The notes: generated from the letters alone by a model not told the origin. A stretch of 60,921 nucleotides of DNA from Clostridia bacterium (GCA_017504245.1 JAFVRQ010000079.1:1-60921); one strand, 5' to 3'; counted from the first letter of the stretch, positions 42,813 through 52,449 are shown. Translations and numbers: made by a program.

Positions 42813-43955
42813 ATGAAATCCAATCTATTATTTAAAACAATTTTTCGAGTACTATTGGTGCTATTACTATCGTGCTGTATTCTTGCCTTGTCTTCATGTC
42901 TAAATGATATTCCTCAAAGTAGACCAAATGATGAAAAACTTGAATACTCTATAAATGCTGATGGTAATACTTGTACTGTAACAGGTTTGGGAACTTATTC
43001 CTCCAAATATTTAATTATTCCGGAAAACATTGACGGATATACTGTTACTGCTATAGCAGAATATGCATTTCAAAGAACGAATATTGAAACTTTTTCCGGG
43101 GCTGATACTATAACAACAATTGGCAAGTATGCTTTCCAAAATTGCAAGCAACTACAAACTGTGGTTATACCCAATACCGTTACAGAAATTGGTGAACATT
43201 GTTTTGAATATTGTGAAAACTTGCATTCTATAAATTTACCATCAAATCTTAAAAACATCAAAACTTTCACTTTTGCTGAATGTAAGAGTATCGAAATAAT
43301 GTTCCTTCCCGAAGGAATTGTTGAAATTGGTGATGCAGCTTTTTATGCGTGTGAATATATGACGTCAGTAAATATACCAAACACGGTAGAAACAATAGGA
43401 AAAGGTGCTTTTCTTGGATGTTATTATTTGCAAGATATAGTTATCCCTAATGGAGTAACTACAATAGGTGCAGCAGCTTTTTCTGTTTGTCTCTCTTTGA
43501 CTAATATTCACTTTCCTGCATCAGTTGTTAATGTTGGTGAAGCTGTGATTTCTAGTAATAGCTTAACTTCTATAGATGTTGATGGAAACAACCCAATTTT
43601 ATCATCCGTTGATGGACATTTGTATTCTAATAATAATACGGTTTTCATAAGTTACGCATGTGCTAAACCAGATACTTCTTTTGTTATTCCTGAGGGTGTT
43701 AAAAAGATTCTTAAAATGTCATTTGCAACTTGTATTAATTTGCAGATCATATCGATTCCAAAGAGTGTGTACTATATCGGATCTCAGATTTTCTTCACAT
43801 CTCCCAATATTGAAACCATATATTATGACGGCACTGTTGATGATTGGAAAATGATTTTGAAAGCGCCTGATTGGAACGAAGAAACCAAATCAACGTTTAT
43901 CATTATTTGCACCGATGGTACAATCGCCATGGACGGTACGGTGACCTACAACTAA
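42813..43955 (+). CDS. BspA-like leucine-rich repeat lipoprotein
   Basis: Lipobox LSSC, then about ten LRR_5-type repeats of 23 residues (pattern AF..C..L..I.IP..V..IG) and a short C-terminal cap. Proteins of this type are surface-exposed and often take part in adhesion. Start at ATG 42813 (AAAGGAAGGG upstream); the frame is open further upstream but that part overlaps the prfB terminator and the gene's own promoter. Its base use is more AT-rich than the neighbouring prfB, and it is bracketed by near-identical terminators. Confidence 0.88.
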   Translation: MKSNLLFKTIFRVLLVLLLSCCILALSSCLNDIPQSRPNDEKLEYSINADGNTCTVTGLGTYSSKYLIIPENIDGYTVTAIAEYAFQRTNIETFSGADTITTIGKYAFQNCKQLQTVVIPNTVTEIGEHCFEYCENLHSINLPSNLKNIKTFTFAECKSIEIMFLPEGIVEIGDAAFYACEYMTSVNIPNTVETIGKGAFLGCYYLQDIVIPNGVTTIGAAAFSVCLSLTNIHFPASVVNVGEAVISSNSLTSIDVDGNNPILSSVDGHLYSNNNTVFISYACAKPDTSFVIPEGVKKILKMSFATCINLQIISIPKSVYYIGSQIFFTSPNIETIYYDGTVDDWKMILKAPDWNEETKSTFIIICTDGTIAMDGTVTYN

Positions 43956-43981
43956 AACAAACAGGCACTTTATAAAATAAA

Positions 43982-44011
43982 GCGTGATGTCAAAAGATAT
44001 CACGCTTTTTA
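43982..44011. terminator. Bidirectional terminator, near-copy of the prfB terminator
   Basis: Stem GCGTGATGTC/GATATCACGC with an AAAA loop, one base different from the hairpin at 42710-42733. T-rich on both sides, so it can serve the BspA-like gene and the small minus-strand gene. Confidence 0.85.
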
Positions 44012-44012
44012 T

Positions 44013-44168
44013 TCATTTGTGTATTTTAAGTATCCATTCAGAAAAAATCGCATCCGCATACTGCCGACTGATTGCAAAGCAAAGAAAATATAACATCACA
44101 CACGCAACAAGTAGTATTCTCTCCCACCTTTTATCTTTGCCAACTATCCGCTTTATCCTGTATCTCAT
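44013..44168 (-). CDS. Small single-pass membrane protein (51 residues)
   Basis: A short open frame begins at ATG 44168 after a purine-rich ribosome site (GGTGGGG) and ends directly at the terminator. It has a basic N-terminus (MRYRIKRIVGKDKRWE), one membrane helix (ILLVACVMLYFLCFAI) and a short polar tail, a typical small-membrane-protein layout. No family recognised. It is too short to be certain without homologues. Confidence 0.5.
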   Translation of the reverse strand: MRYRIKRIVGKDKRWERILLVACVMLYFLCFAISRQYADAIFSEWILKIHK

Positions 44169-44220
44169 ATCCCCACCACCCTCTATCAAGTATATTCGGG
44201 CAGAACAATAAAATGAACGT

Positions 44221-44522
44221 CAAATTGTGATTTATCGGGGAGTTAGTTAAACAAAAAAAGGACGCTTTTTGAAAAAAGCTTGGCAAAAACTTTAATCAGC
44301 TTCGCAGCAAAATTTCGCGCAAATCCTGATGTTTGATTTCAATCAAACATCACATAACGATTTTCGAGCTGCCTGCCAACAGCGAGAAAATCGTTATGTT
44401 CCGCGAGCGGAACGATTTGCGCGACCTAAATTAATAACCACACTTTTTAAAGTTTTTTGGTTCTTTTTTTCAAAAAAGAACAATATTCTTATTTTTGTAA
44501 CTCCTCGACAAATCAAAATTTG
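44221..44522. repeat. Long-TIR modular repeat, copy R1
   Basis: It starts CAAATTGTGATTTATCGGGG and ends with the inverted counterpart CTCCTCGACAAATCAAAATT plus TG. Inside, nested palindromes pair CGCGCAAATC with GATTTGCGCG and AACGATTTTC with GAGAAAATCGTT, so the whole copy can fold on itself. No reading frame. It ends 5 bp from the tmcAL stop. Confidence 0.8.
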
Positions 44523-44526
44523 AAAA

Positions 44527-45675
44527 TCAAATTATAACCGGTGATTTTTTTATATAAAAACCGCTCTCTTTTTTATTTTCAAAGCACGTTGTATAAAGCG
44601 CATCTGCTTTTTTTGAAAGCTCAAATTGTCTGATCCCTTCGGCATCTGCGGGCTTTGTGATAACCCTAATTGCACTTTCATTTTTGCGAATTGAAGCCAA
44701 ATATTCCCTGCCCCTCTCGTTTGCGCCAAGCAAAACGGTATATTCGGGCATTTGTTCAAGGTCGCTCTGCTTCACACCAAGCAAAACGTACAAAATCGCG
44801 CGTCTTATCGCACTCGCGGTATACTTTTTGGTTTGAAGCTTATATTCAAATTCATCAAACGAAGCACATTCGTGCGCGGTTGCAAGAATTCTATTTATAA
44901 GTCCTGCATCGCTTATTGCAACGTCCAATTTTTCACCGTCAATCAAACGAAGCGAAAGTAAAATGCTATCCTTTATCCTTTCAAAACTCGCAAGCTCGTT
45001 CTCCTTCAAAATCTCAAGAGTTGAAGCTGGAACGAATCCTGCAATATCCTTAATATCACCATTTGAAATTGCCTCTCTTATCGCAGTCGCGCTCGGCAAA
45101 GCTCCAAAGAAAAGCTCCGTATCGCGATATGCATTTCCCTCTCGCTTTATAGGGAAAATTTGCATATTATACCCATTTTTGATAATCGCTTTTGAATACT
45201 CAATTCCCAAAATATCGTTGGATTTTATATCACTAACACCCGATTTTTCTGCAAGCAATTCAAAATATGCGCTCGTGCTTCCTTGCTCCTTGGAAAGATT
45301 AGCACACTCGTTTTTAAAGTCATCTGAGGCAGCAATCTCGGCAATTTTCATTATTCTTTCAGCATCCGCCCACTCCGAGCCGAACGAAAGCTTGTCCGCG
45401 CCCATTCCGGCAAGAATGCTAACACCTGCCGCGCTGAAATACTCCGCACTCGCTATTGAAAAAGGCACCGGCAATTCAACAACCAAATCCGCTCCGCCCT
45501 CAAGCGCCATTTTTGCTCTCGCATATTTATCGGCAATAGAAACCTCTCCGCGTTGAGTAAAATTCCCACTCATAACGCAGATTATCAACTCATCTGTAGC
45601 TTTCCTTATTTCATTTATTTGGTGTAAATGCCCGTTGTGAAACGGATTGTATTCGCAAACTATACCAAATGCCAT
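44527..45675 (-). CDS. tmcAL: tRNA(Met) cytidine acetate ligase
   Basis: TmcAL (formerly YlbM) activates acetate with ATP and acetylates the wobble cytidine of elongator tRNA(Met). The nucleotidyltransferase HNGH motif is at residues 13-16, followed by VMSGNFTQRGE and FGSE motifs of the family, and the 382-residue length is typical. It is divergent from ackA, which handles acetate and acetyl-phosphate; a shared link to acetate is attractive but the pairing may be chance. Ribosome site AAAGGAG. Confidence 0.93.
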   Translation of the reverse strand: MAFGIVCEYNPFHNGHLHQINEIRKATDELIICVMSGNFTQRGEVSIADKYARAKMALEGGADLVVELPVPFSIASAEYFSAAGVSILAGMGADKLSFGSEWADAERIMKIAEIAASDDFKNECANLSKEQGSTSAYFELLAEKSGVSDIKSNDILGIEYSKAIIKNGYNMQIFPIKREGNAYRDTELFFGALPSATAIREAISNGDIKDIAGFVPASTLEILKENELASFERIKDSILLSLRLIDGEKLDVAISDAGLINRILATAHECASFDEFEYKLQTKKYTASAIRRAILYVLLGVKQSDLEQMPEYTVLLGANERGREYLASIRKNESAIRVITKPADAEGIRQFELSKKADALYTTCFENKKESGFYIKKSPVII

Positions 45676-45703
45676 TTTTAATTCTCCTTTTTTTAAAAAT
45701 CTC

Positions 45704-45732
45704 TTGAAATTATGTGATTTTTAGTGTATAAT
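45704..45732 (+). promoter_or_regulatory. Sigma-A promoter of ackA
   Basis: TTGAAA (45704-45709), 17 bp, perfect TATAAT (45727-45732). Confidence 0.85.
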
Positions 45733-45766
45733 GAAATGTAATTAAAATTTTTTGGAGGTTCATTTT

Positions 45767-46978
45767 ATGAATGTACTCGTTGTAAACGCGGGCTCAAGCT
45801 CGCTCAAATATCAGCTTTTTGACACAACTAACGGCGACGTTATCGCCAAGGGCCTTTGCGAAAGAATCGGTATCGACGGTAAGCTCACTCACAAGCAGCT
45901 TATTAAGGGCGTTACCTATTCCGCAGACATCGAAATGCCCAATCACACAACGGCTATGAAGGCGGTTGTTGATGCTCTCCTTCACGCTGAGCACGGCTGC
46001 ATCTCCTCTATGAGCGAAATCGAAGCAGTTGGTCACAGAGCAGTTCACGGCGGTCAGTATTTCTCTCAGTCAGTAATTCTCACTGACGAGGTTTATGATA
46101 TTCTCGACAAGAAGTGCCGCGACCTCGCTCCTCTTCACACTCCCGCATCTCTTCAGGGCATTCAGGCGTGCCTTGATATTCTCCCCGGCACTCCTCAGGC
46201 GCTCGTTTTCGATACGGCTTTCCATCAGACAATGCCCGAGGAAGCGTATATGTACGGTGTTTCCTATGACCTTTATGAAGAATACGGCATCCGCCGTTAC
46301 GGTATGCACGGAACGTCCCACCGCTACGTTGCAGGCGAAATGATTAAGCTCCTCGGCGGTAAGGCAGAAGGCACGAAGATCGTAACCTGCCACCTTGGAA
46401 ACGGTTCTTCCATTTCCGCAGTTAAGGACGGTAAGTGCATCGACACAACAATGGGCTTCACACCCCTTGCAGGTACGATTATGGGTACTCGTTGCGGTGA
46501 CATCGACCCCGCTCTTGTAACTTACATTATGGAAAAGAAGGGATACTCCATAGACGAAGTAAACAGCTACCTCAATAAGAAGTGCGGCTTCCTCGGTATT
46601 TCCGGAGTTTCCTCCGACTGCCGTGACCTCGAAGCAGCTATCAAGGAAGGCAACCACAGAGCAAAGCTCGCTATCGATATTCTTATCTATCAGATTAAGA
46701 AGTATATCGGCTCTTACGCAGCGGCTATGGGCGGCCTTGACGCAGTAGTATTCACCGCAGGTATCGGTGAAAACACAGGCAAGATCCGTGGCGGTGCTCT
46801 TGAAGGCCTTGAATTTCTCGGCATCGAGCTTAATAAGGAGCTCAACCTCGCAACCTACGGCTCATCCGGTGTAACAAAGCTCTCAACAGACGCTTCCAAG
46901 GTTGCAGTTTATATGATTCCCACAAACGAAGAGCTCGTTATCGCTCAGGACACCGAAGCACTTGTAAAAGCTCTCTAA
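45767..46978 (+). CDS. ackA: Acetate kinase
   Basis: This enzyme interconverts acetyl-phosphate plus ADP and acetate plus ATP, the last ATP-yielding step of acetate fermentation. N-terminal VVNAGSSSLKYQ (Asn7), GHRAVHGG (Arg region), GMHGTSHRYV (His region) and HLGNGSSIS are all present over 403 residues. I start at ATG 45767 with GGAGG upstream, not at the TTG that overlaps the ribosome site. Codons are much more C/G-ending than in neighbours, as expected for a highly expressed gene. No pta is in the window. Confidence 0.97.
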   Translation: MNVLVVNAGSSSLKYQLFDTTNGDVIAKGLCERIGIDGKLTHKQLIKGVTYSADIEMPNHTTAMKAVVDALLHAEHGCISSMSEIEAVGHRAVHGGQYFSQSVILTDEVYDILDKKCRDLAPLHTPASLQGIQACLDILPGTPQALVFDTAFHQTMPEEAYMYGVSYDLYEEYGIRRYGMHGTSHRYVAGEMIKLLGGKAEGTKIVTCHLGNGSSISAVKDGKCIDTTMGFTPLAGTIMGTRCGDIDPALVTYIMEKKGYSIDEVNSYLNKKCGFLGISGVSSDCRDLEAAIKEGNHRAKLAIDILIYQIKKYIGSYAAAMGGLDAVVFTAGIGENTGKIRGGALEGLEFLGIELNKELNLATYGSSGVTKLSTDASKVAVYMIPTNEELVIAQDTEALVKAL

Positions 46979-46992
46979 TATTTAATTTTTCT

Positions 46993-47025
46993 AAAAGGTT
47001 GTCACTTTTGTGGCAACCTTTTTTG
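46993..47025 (+). terminator. Terminator of ackA
   Basis: Stem AAAAGGTTG(T)CAC / GTG(G)CAACCTTTT with a short T loop, followed by a T run. Confidence 0.88.
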
Positions 47026-47038
47026 TTCATTAATGCTT

Positions 47039-47526
47039 CAAATTTTGATTTGTCGGGGAGATAAAGTTAGTTAAAATTAGGATTTTTTCGTTTTTTTTGA
47101 AAAAAGAACCAAAAACTTTTTAAAGGTGGGAGTGTATTTGAACCGCGCAAATCGTGTCAACGAGTTGACACATAACGATTTTGCTCATATATTCGCAAAA
47201 TCTGTGATTTGCTAATGATTGCGTAGCCGTTTTGCTATCAAACAGCTATAGTTTTTCAAAGTAAATTTTAGAAAAACACTATGTTGATAGTGGTTTTCGT
47301 AGTTTTGAAAGTTCAATGCCGACTGTCGTACTTGTACGTAAGGGCGGTGTTGGACTTTCAAAACCGATAATTTGTTCAAAAACAAATTATCGAAAATTTA
47401 CGCAGACTCTGAACACACCAAGCGATAAAAGTTTTTTGGTTACTTTTTTTCAAAAAAGTGACCGCCCGCCGCGTAGGCGATCCTAATTTAAACTAACTTT
47501 AACTCCCCTATAAACCCCAATTTATC
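47039..47526. repeat. Long-TIR modular repeat, copy R2
   Basis: It starts CAAATTTTGATTTGTCGGGG and ends with the inverted counterpart (AACTTTAACTCCCC...CAATTTA). The first and last 90 bases or so are inverted copies. Core modules include the 18-bp palindrome GTGTCAACGAGTTGACAC (47154-47171) and a hairpin built on TTTTGAAAGTTC/GACTTTCAAAA. The outer end runs into the stop codon of the radical SAM gene (47522-47524). Confidence 0.85.
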
Positions 47527-48958
47527 GTTTAAATCTCGGTGGCTTTCTGACCTGCTTTTTTGCATAATCCTCGTGCAAAAGACGGGAAAATTCTTCTTCC
47601 TTCTCGGGATAATTTAAAGCAATATACTGATAAAGCAAAGCATAGGCATCGTTTTGTGATATTTTTCTAATGCTTCGTCCGTCGAGCTCGGCAATAAAAT
47701 TGCGAAGCCCAAGATAAAAATCAAAGGGCGAGGCAAGGTTTTCAAGCGCGTATTCAAGGGATTGCTCAAATCCCCCGCCCTCGCGGTAGCGGTCAAGAAT
47801 ATCCGCAATTTCTTGAAGCAAGGACAAATCCTCAAAGCTCATCCAATTGGATTTAAGCACCGTATAGGGTGCTTTTTTTGACGCAACGTAGCCGTATTTT
47901 TCGGCGTTTTTTCTCAATTCCGTTCCGTAAAGAAGCTTCAAAAATCCAAGCTGGAGCATATCGCAGGAGTGGTACGCCTCGTCAAAGGATTTTCTAAAGC
48001 TCTGCATATCCTCATAAGGCAGGCCCGCAATCAAATCAAGATGAACGTGAATGTTTCCAAGCGCCTTAACTCGCGCTGCTGCGGTTATGATTTTCTGCGC
48101 ATCGAGATGGCGCGAAATAACGTCAAGAGTTTCGAGATTGGTGCTTTGAAGTCCGATTTCAAGCTGGATTTTACCCTTCGGCATCTTCTCGAAAATTTCA
48201 AAGCTCTCCTCATTCAAAAGATTTGCGCAAACCTCAAAATGATAGTTCTTCGTAAACTCATCTGATAAAAGCGCGCGCCAAATCTCATTCGCACGTTTTA
48301 TATTGAAATTGAAGGTTCTGTCAACGAATTTAATAATTTTAATTTTTGAATCAAGCGTTTCAAATGCACGAAGGTCACACAAGGTCTGCTCCACACTCTT
48401 TGCTCGCACGCCCTCACTTGCAGAGGATAAACAGTACGCGCATTTATAAGGGCAACCGCGGCTCGACTCGTAATAAAGCATCGTTCCGCTATCGAAATCA
48501 CCCTCGCGGTAGAGTATTCCCTCGTCCCGCATAACGTCGGGACGCCCACCGTCGATTATTCTATCAATCTTATCACCGCTTTTTATCGCAGCGCAAATTT
48601 TGACAATGGCATCCTCGCCCTCCCCGCGAACGATATAATCAATAAAATCAAAGTCAAATCGCTCGCAAGCAAAGCTCACCTCAGGACCGCCGAAAATAAT
48701 TTTCGACTCAGGCAAAAGTGCCTTGAGATCTGCCGCAATATCAAGCATTGAAGCAATGTTCCAAATGTAACACGAAAAGCTGTAAACCTCCGCGCGCTCA
48801 CCAACAAGACGCGAAAGAATTACCGCGTTCATATCTCTTAAATTGTATTCACAAATTACCGTTTCATATCCCGCCGCCTCAAGCGGTGCTCTCAAGCACC
48901 TTATAGCCAAGCAAGTGTGCGAATATGAACCGTTAAGACCAAATAATACAACCTTCAT
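47522..48958 (-). CDS. B12-binding-domain radical SAM protein (DUF4080 type)
   Basis: An N-terminal Rossmann-like cobalamin-binding domain (1-140, with GGPEVSF and VRGEGED) is followed by a radical SAM domain with the cluster motif CPYKCAYC at 169-176, where the CxxxCxxC cysteines are complete, and a DUF4080-like C-terminal region. Family members are methyltransferase-like or of unknown activity; the substrate is not known. The gene has a GGAGT ribosome site, and repeat R3 lies upstream of it. Confidence 0.88.
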   Translation of the reverse strand: MKVVLFGLNGSYSHTCLAIRCLRAPLEAAGYETVICEYNLRDMNAVILSRLVGERAEVYSFSCYIWNIASMLDIAADLKALLPESKIIFGGPEVSFACERFDFDFIDYIVRGEGEDAIVKICAAIKSGDKIDRIIDGGRPDVMRDEGILYREGDFDSGTMLYYESSRGCPYKCAYCLSSASEGVRAKSVEQTLCDLRAFETLDSKIKIIKFVDRTFNFNIKRANEIWRALLSDEFTKNYHFEVCANLLNEESFEIFEKMPKGKIQLEIGLQSTNLETLDVISRHLDAQKIITAAARVKALGNIHVHLDLIAGLPYEDMQSFRKSFDEAYHSCDMLQLGFLKLLYGTELRKNAEKYGYVASKKAPYTVLKSNWMSFEDLSLLQEIADILDRYREGGGFEQSLEYALENLASPFDFYLGLRNFIAELDGRSIRKISQNDAYALLYQYIALNYPEKEEEFSRLLHEDYAKKQVRKPPRFKR

Positions 48959-48980
48959 TTTTTACTCTTACTCCGTTTGT

Positions 48981-49352
48981 TAAATTGGAATTTAGCGGTG
49001 AGTTAGTTTATGTAAAAATAGGTCGCTTTTGAAAAAGCTCCGCAAAACTTTTATGTAGCTTCGCGGCAAGATTTCGCGCAAATCGTGATTTGCTACTACA
49101 AAGCGAAGCCATTTTGCTATCAAAAACTCTATGTGCAGAGTAGCAAAGCGCGTTTTTTTTCGTTTGTTAGCAAACGGAAAAACATTTGCGCCAAGCGCGT
49201 CAGAAGTGAAGGCGCGCGATTTGCGCGATGTCTGTGGAGTTAGCACAAACTATATGGCGACCGGGCAAAGCAATTTAAAAGTTTTTTGGTTACTTTTTTT
49301 CAAAAAAGTGACAATTCTTTTTCTTTCTAACTATTCGATAAATCAAAATTTA
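48981..49352. repeat. Long-TIR modular repeat, copy R3
   Basis: Ends TAAATTGGAATTTAGCGG... and ...GATAAATCAAAATTTA match the family. The inner arms hold the GCTTTTGAAAAAGC and GTTACTTTTTTTCAAAAAAGTGAC palindromes and CGCGCAAATC near the centre. It lacks the GTGTCAAC palindrome. It separates two minus-strand genes and would lie in the leader of the radical SAM transcript if that starts upstream. Confidence 0.75.
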
Positions 49353-49389
49353 TATATCCACCTACATTATACCATCTTTTTGCATTTTT

Positions 49390-50433
49390 TCAATTCTTTT
49401 CAAAAATTTTATTAGAAAACTCGCGGGTAAATTGTTCTTTTGCGGCAAAATCCATAGCCGAGCCATAGATTTCTTCCAAAAGGAAGTGCGATTTTTTGAT
49501 TTTTTCAAACTCTGCAAGGGTAAGATCAAGCACGGAATCTCGAACGCGCGCGACAGTTCGATAATCCTGCCTGATTTTTGCTATCTCATCGTTATCAACG
49601 AATCGCTTCATATTTATAAGCCGCACGCTCTCGTCCATTCTGTTTCCAATTTCAAAGGTTAAGCCGTTTTGGACAACAGAGAGCGCATCAACGCGCGATC
49701 TTATTATGGGGTTGCTTGAAATTTTAAGATTTATATTTTTCTCTTTAAGAGCTTCATAAATTTCCCTCATCAAAAAATGCGCGCTCTCAAAATAATCGTT
49801 GATTTCATAATAAATGCTCGCGCGCTCAAAATAAGTATCAAACGAGGAAAGCCCCCTCATACCGATAGCGCGCGTGAGCAGATGCTCCTCGTTTCCATCT
49901 TCCCTCTCAAGCCCCTCGGAAAATCTTTTGACGTATTTTCTGATTTTATCAAGCTTTATGCAAGGGAGAACCATTTTTTCAATATTTTCACTTAATTTGT
50001 GATAAGCATTTAAATTTCGATAAACCGCTTCAAAGCCCATCTGCTTTTCTTTAGATGCCTTTTCAATGATTTTTCTGCTTGCGGTAAGCATTTTTTCGTC
50101 CAAAAATTCCGCCAAATTAACAAAAACCTCAACAGCACCTATGTATTTCGGCTCGTAAACGTGGGGCGAGGTTCCGTCAAGCACGGCTATTTTTTGCTCG
50201 TTTATAATAATTCCGTCAAGACTTTGTGCATCCGACGAGCAATAAATATATCGCACACTAAACCCATATAATTCGGCAGCTTTGGCAATTTCCTTCATAA
50301 AAAACGCCTTGCCCGTGCCCGAGCCACCCTTAATAACGTAGATTTTATATAGTTTTTCGGGGTTAAAAGCCTCATCGTAATAGGAACAAAAGCCCTCGCT
50401 TGAATTAGACGCCGCAAAATATTTTTCTTTCAT
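49390..50433 (-). CDS. P-loop ATPase-like protein (PRK06851-like) with altered Walker A
   Basis: The fold begins with IYVIKGGSGTGKAFFMKEIA, where the P-loop (36-43 from the chosen start) has Ala in place of the Ser/Thr that holds magnesium. A second half (about 180-345) has NRMD and EEIYGSAMDF motifs. It resembles a clostridial two-lobed ATPase family of unknown job that is often linked to spore formers. The altered P-loop may bind but not hydrolyse nucleotide. I start at ATG 50433 because GGAGG directly precedes it; the upstream ATG at 50445 overlaps that ribosome site. Confidence 0.7.
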   Translation of the reverse strand: MKEKYFAASNSSEGFCSYYDEAFNPEKLYKIYVIKGGSGTGKAFFMKEIAKAAELYGFSVRYIYCSSDAQSLDGIIINEQKIAVLDGTSPHVYEPKYIGAVEVFVNLAEFLDEKMLTASRKIIEKASKEKQMGFEAVYRNLNAYHKLSENIEKMVLPCIKLDKIRKYVKRFSEGLEREDGNEEHLLTRAIGMRGLSSFDTYFERASIYYEINDYFESAHFLMREIYEALKEKNINLKISSNPIIRSRVDALSVVQNGLTFEIGNRMDESVRLINMKRFVDNDEIAKIRQDYRTVARVRDSVLDLTLAEFEKIKKSHFLLEEIYGSAMDFAAKEQFTREFSNKIFEKN

Positions 50434-50471
50434 ATTTTCCTCCATAAATTTATTTACAGTATAAATCTATG

Positions 50472-50511
50472 AAAAAATCCGATGATTAGTTCAAAAATCA
50501 TCGGATTTTTA
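50472..50511 (-). terminator. Terminator of rqcH
   Basis: A 15-bp stem (AAAAATCCGATGATT with its complement, 50473-50487 and 50496-50510), T-rich on the minus strand. Confidence 0.9.
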
Positions 50512-50554
50512 TTAATATTGTGTTACAAAAATATGAACGAATATTAACAAATTA

Positions 50555-52318
50555 TTAACTTTCTCTAAGACGTGCAATTTTCTCCGCACTCGGCGTAACG
50601 TAAGCCGTCCAATTCGTATGATAGATAACAAGTCCCGGGTTTGCGCCCTGAATTTTCTTAACGTTTTTTGCAAAGGTATAGTCAACGGGCACGTTCACGC
50701 CACCCTGCGCGCTTGAGTAGTAAGCGGCAATCTCCGCCGCCTCTGTGAAGTTGATACTATCGGGCTCCTCCCCATTGCAAAGCATAATGACGTGGCTACC
50801 CGCCTTGTTTTTGATGTGGAACCAATAGTCGCTCTTGTGGGCGAGATTGAAGGTAATATTCTCGTTTTGAACATTATTCTTACCACACAAAACTGTATAG
50901 CCATCGGTGGTTTTAAACTTCATAAACGCGGTGCTCTTGCGCTTTTGAGGTCGGTAATTCTTCATTTTTGAAGCATATCCCGAGGTGTAAAGCTCGTCCC
51001 TTATCTCAACGAGGTCGCTCGCGTTCTCAGCGTGGGCAAGCGCATCAAAAACTGAATAGATATAGTCAAGCTCGCGCTGCGCCTTTTCAAGCTGAATAGC
51101 AAGCTCGCGCTCGGCATTCTTGCACTTGTTGTATTTTTTATACATTCTCTGCGCGTTTGACGACGGCGAAAGTCGGGTATCAAGCTCGATAACCACCTTA
51201 TCAAACGTGCCGTCCTCCTCGTTATACGCTTCGTAATCGGTAAGCTCCACCCGTTTCATTCCGCGCTCGATCAAATAGATGTTGGCAATAATGAGGTCTC
51301 CCTGCTTTTTGTATTTTTCACCCTGACGGCATTCCTCAAGCTCGGCGCGTTGCTTATCCATCTTTTTAAGAAGTCGAGTTTCGGAATTGGTAAGAATTTT
51401 CAAAATGTCCGTTGCCTTTTGCTTTACTCTTACCTCTCGGTCGCGGCTCTCAAAATAGGAGTCGAGCATTTTCGAGGGACTGTCGTAATCCTTTATTTCA
51501 AGTCCTGTGTAGTGAGTTAAGCGGCAAAATGCGTATTCAACCGCCTTATCCCCCTCAAAAACCGTGGTGGGGTGATATTCGCCATTCTTTATATGGTCAA
51601 GTATCTCACAAAACGCGCTATAAAGCTTTTCGCAAAAGCAATTACGTAATGTCGCATCGCTATCTCCACACGCACGATATGAAATTTCTCTTGCCACTGC
51701 ATTAGAAATGCCAAGAAAATTGGATATGATGAATTTGTCGGCTCTGTGATCTGCAAGAGCATCGTCATAGAGGGAAAAAAATTGCTCCTTCGTGCATTGG
51801 GTAGGATCGTTTTTGTCCTGCTTGGGTGGTAACTCATAAATCATTCCGGGCAAGACCTGACGGAGCGAGCTCGTTGTGAAATCCACCGTTTTGAGCGCAG
51901 AAACTATACGCTTATTTGCATCAAGGAAAATTAGATTTGAGTATTTTCCCATAAGCTCCGCAACAAGATAACACTTCGTGTCAAAGCCCATCTCATCGCG
52001 AGTGTCAAAGGAGAGCATAACGGCTCTTTCAAATCCAAGCTGCTCAATTCCCGAGAGCTTTGCTCCCTGCAAATGCTTGCGCAAAAGCACGCAAAACATT
52101 GGCGGATTTTGGGGATTCTCTTTTGAAATTTCGGTAAATCCGATTCGGGGATTGTTTGAGCCCGCGTTTATAAGCAATCTCTTGCCACCCTCAAGCGACC
52201 TTATTTGAATATGTATCTCGTCCCTATCGGGCTGATATACCTTTTCAACTCTCGCCCCGCGCGAAAGCGACAAAATCTCGTGCGTCATACACGCAAGCAT
52301 TCCCGCATCAAAAGCCAT
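50555..52318 (-). CDS. rqcH: Rqc2/RqcH-type NFACT protein, ribosome-associated quality control
   Basis: RqcH binds stalled 50S subunits with a nascent peptide and recruits tRNA(Ala) to add alanine tails that mark it for breakdown. The 587-residue protein has the NFACT-N start (FDAGMLACMTHEI), a DREVRVKQ region, central coiled coils (about 300-440) and an NFACT-R domain (KFKTTDGYTVLCGKNNVQNE, SDYWFHIKNKAGSHVIM). Such proteins were formerly called fibronectin-binding proteins. Ribosome site GAAAGGGGG. Confidence 0.95.
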   Translation of the reverse strand: MAFDAGMLACMTHEILSLSRGARVEKVYQPDRDEIHIQIRSLEGGKRLLINAGSNNPRIGFTEISKENPQNPPMFCVLLRKHLQGAKLSGIEQLGFERAVMLSFDTRDEMGFDTKCYLVAELMGKYSNLIFLDANKRIVSALKTVDFTTSSLRQVLPGMIYELPPKQDKNDPTQCTKEQFFSLYDDALADHRADKFIISNFLGISNAVAREISYRACGDSDATLRNCFCEKLYSAFCEILDHIKNGEYHPTTVFEGDKAVEYAFCRLTHYTGLEIKDYDSPSKMLDSYFESRDREVRVKQKATDILKILTNSETRLLKKMDKQRAELEECRQGEKYKKQGDLIIANIYLIERGMKRVELTDYEAYNEEDGTFDKVVIELDTRLSPSSNAQRMYKKYNKCKNAERELAIQLEKAQRELDYIYSVFDALAHAENASDLVEIRDELYTSGYASKMKNYRPQKRKSTAFMKFKTTDGYTVLCGKNNVQNENITFNLAHKSDYWFHIKNKAGSHVIMLCNGEEPDSINFTEAAEIAAYYSSAQGGVNVPVDYTFAKNVKKIQGANPGLVIYHTNWTAYVTPSAEKIARLRES

Positions 52319-52349
52319 TTTGTTTTCCCCCTTTCAACAAATATACACC

Positions 52350-52378
52350 ATTGTACCACAAATAAGAAAAAATTGCAA
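52350..52378 (-). promoter_or_regulatory. Sigma-A promoter of rqcH
   Basis: TTGCAA (52373-52378), 17 bp, TACAAT (52350-52355) on the minus strand. Confidence 0.75.
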
Positions 52379-52449
52379 CTGTAAAAGAAATGTTTTGTAA
52401 AATAAATTAGAAGTGTAGATTATTTAATATATGATTTTATCAAAACACC

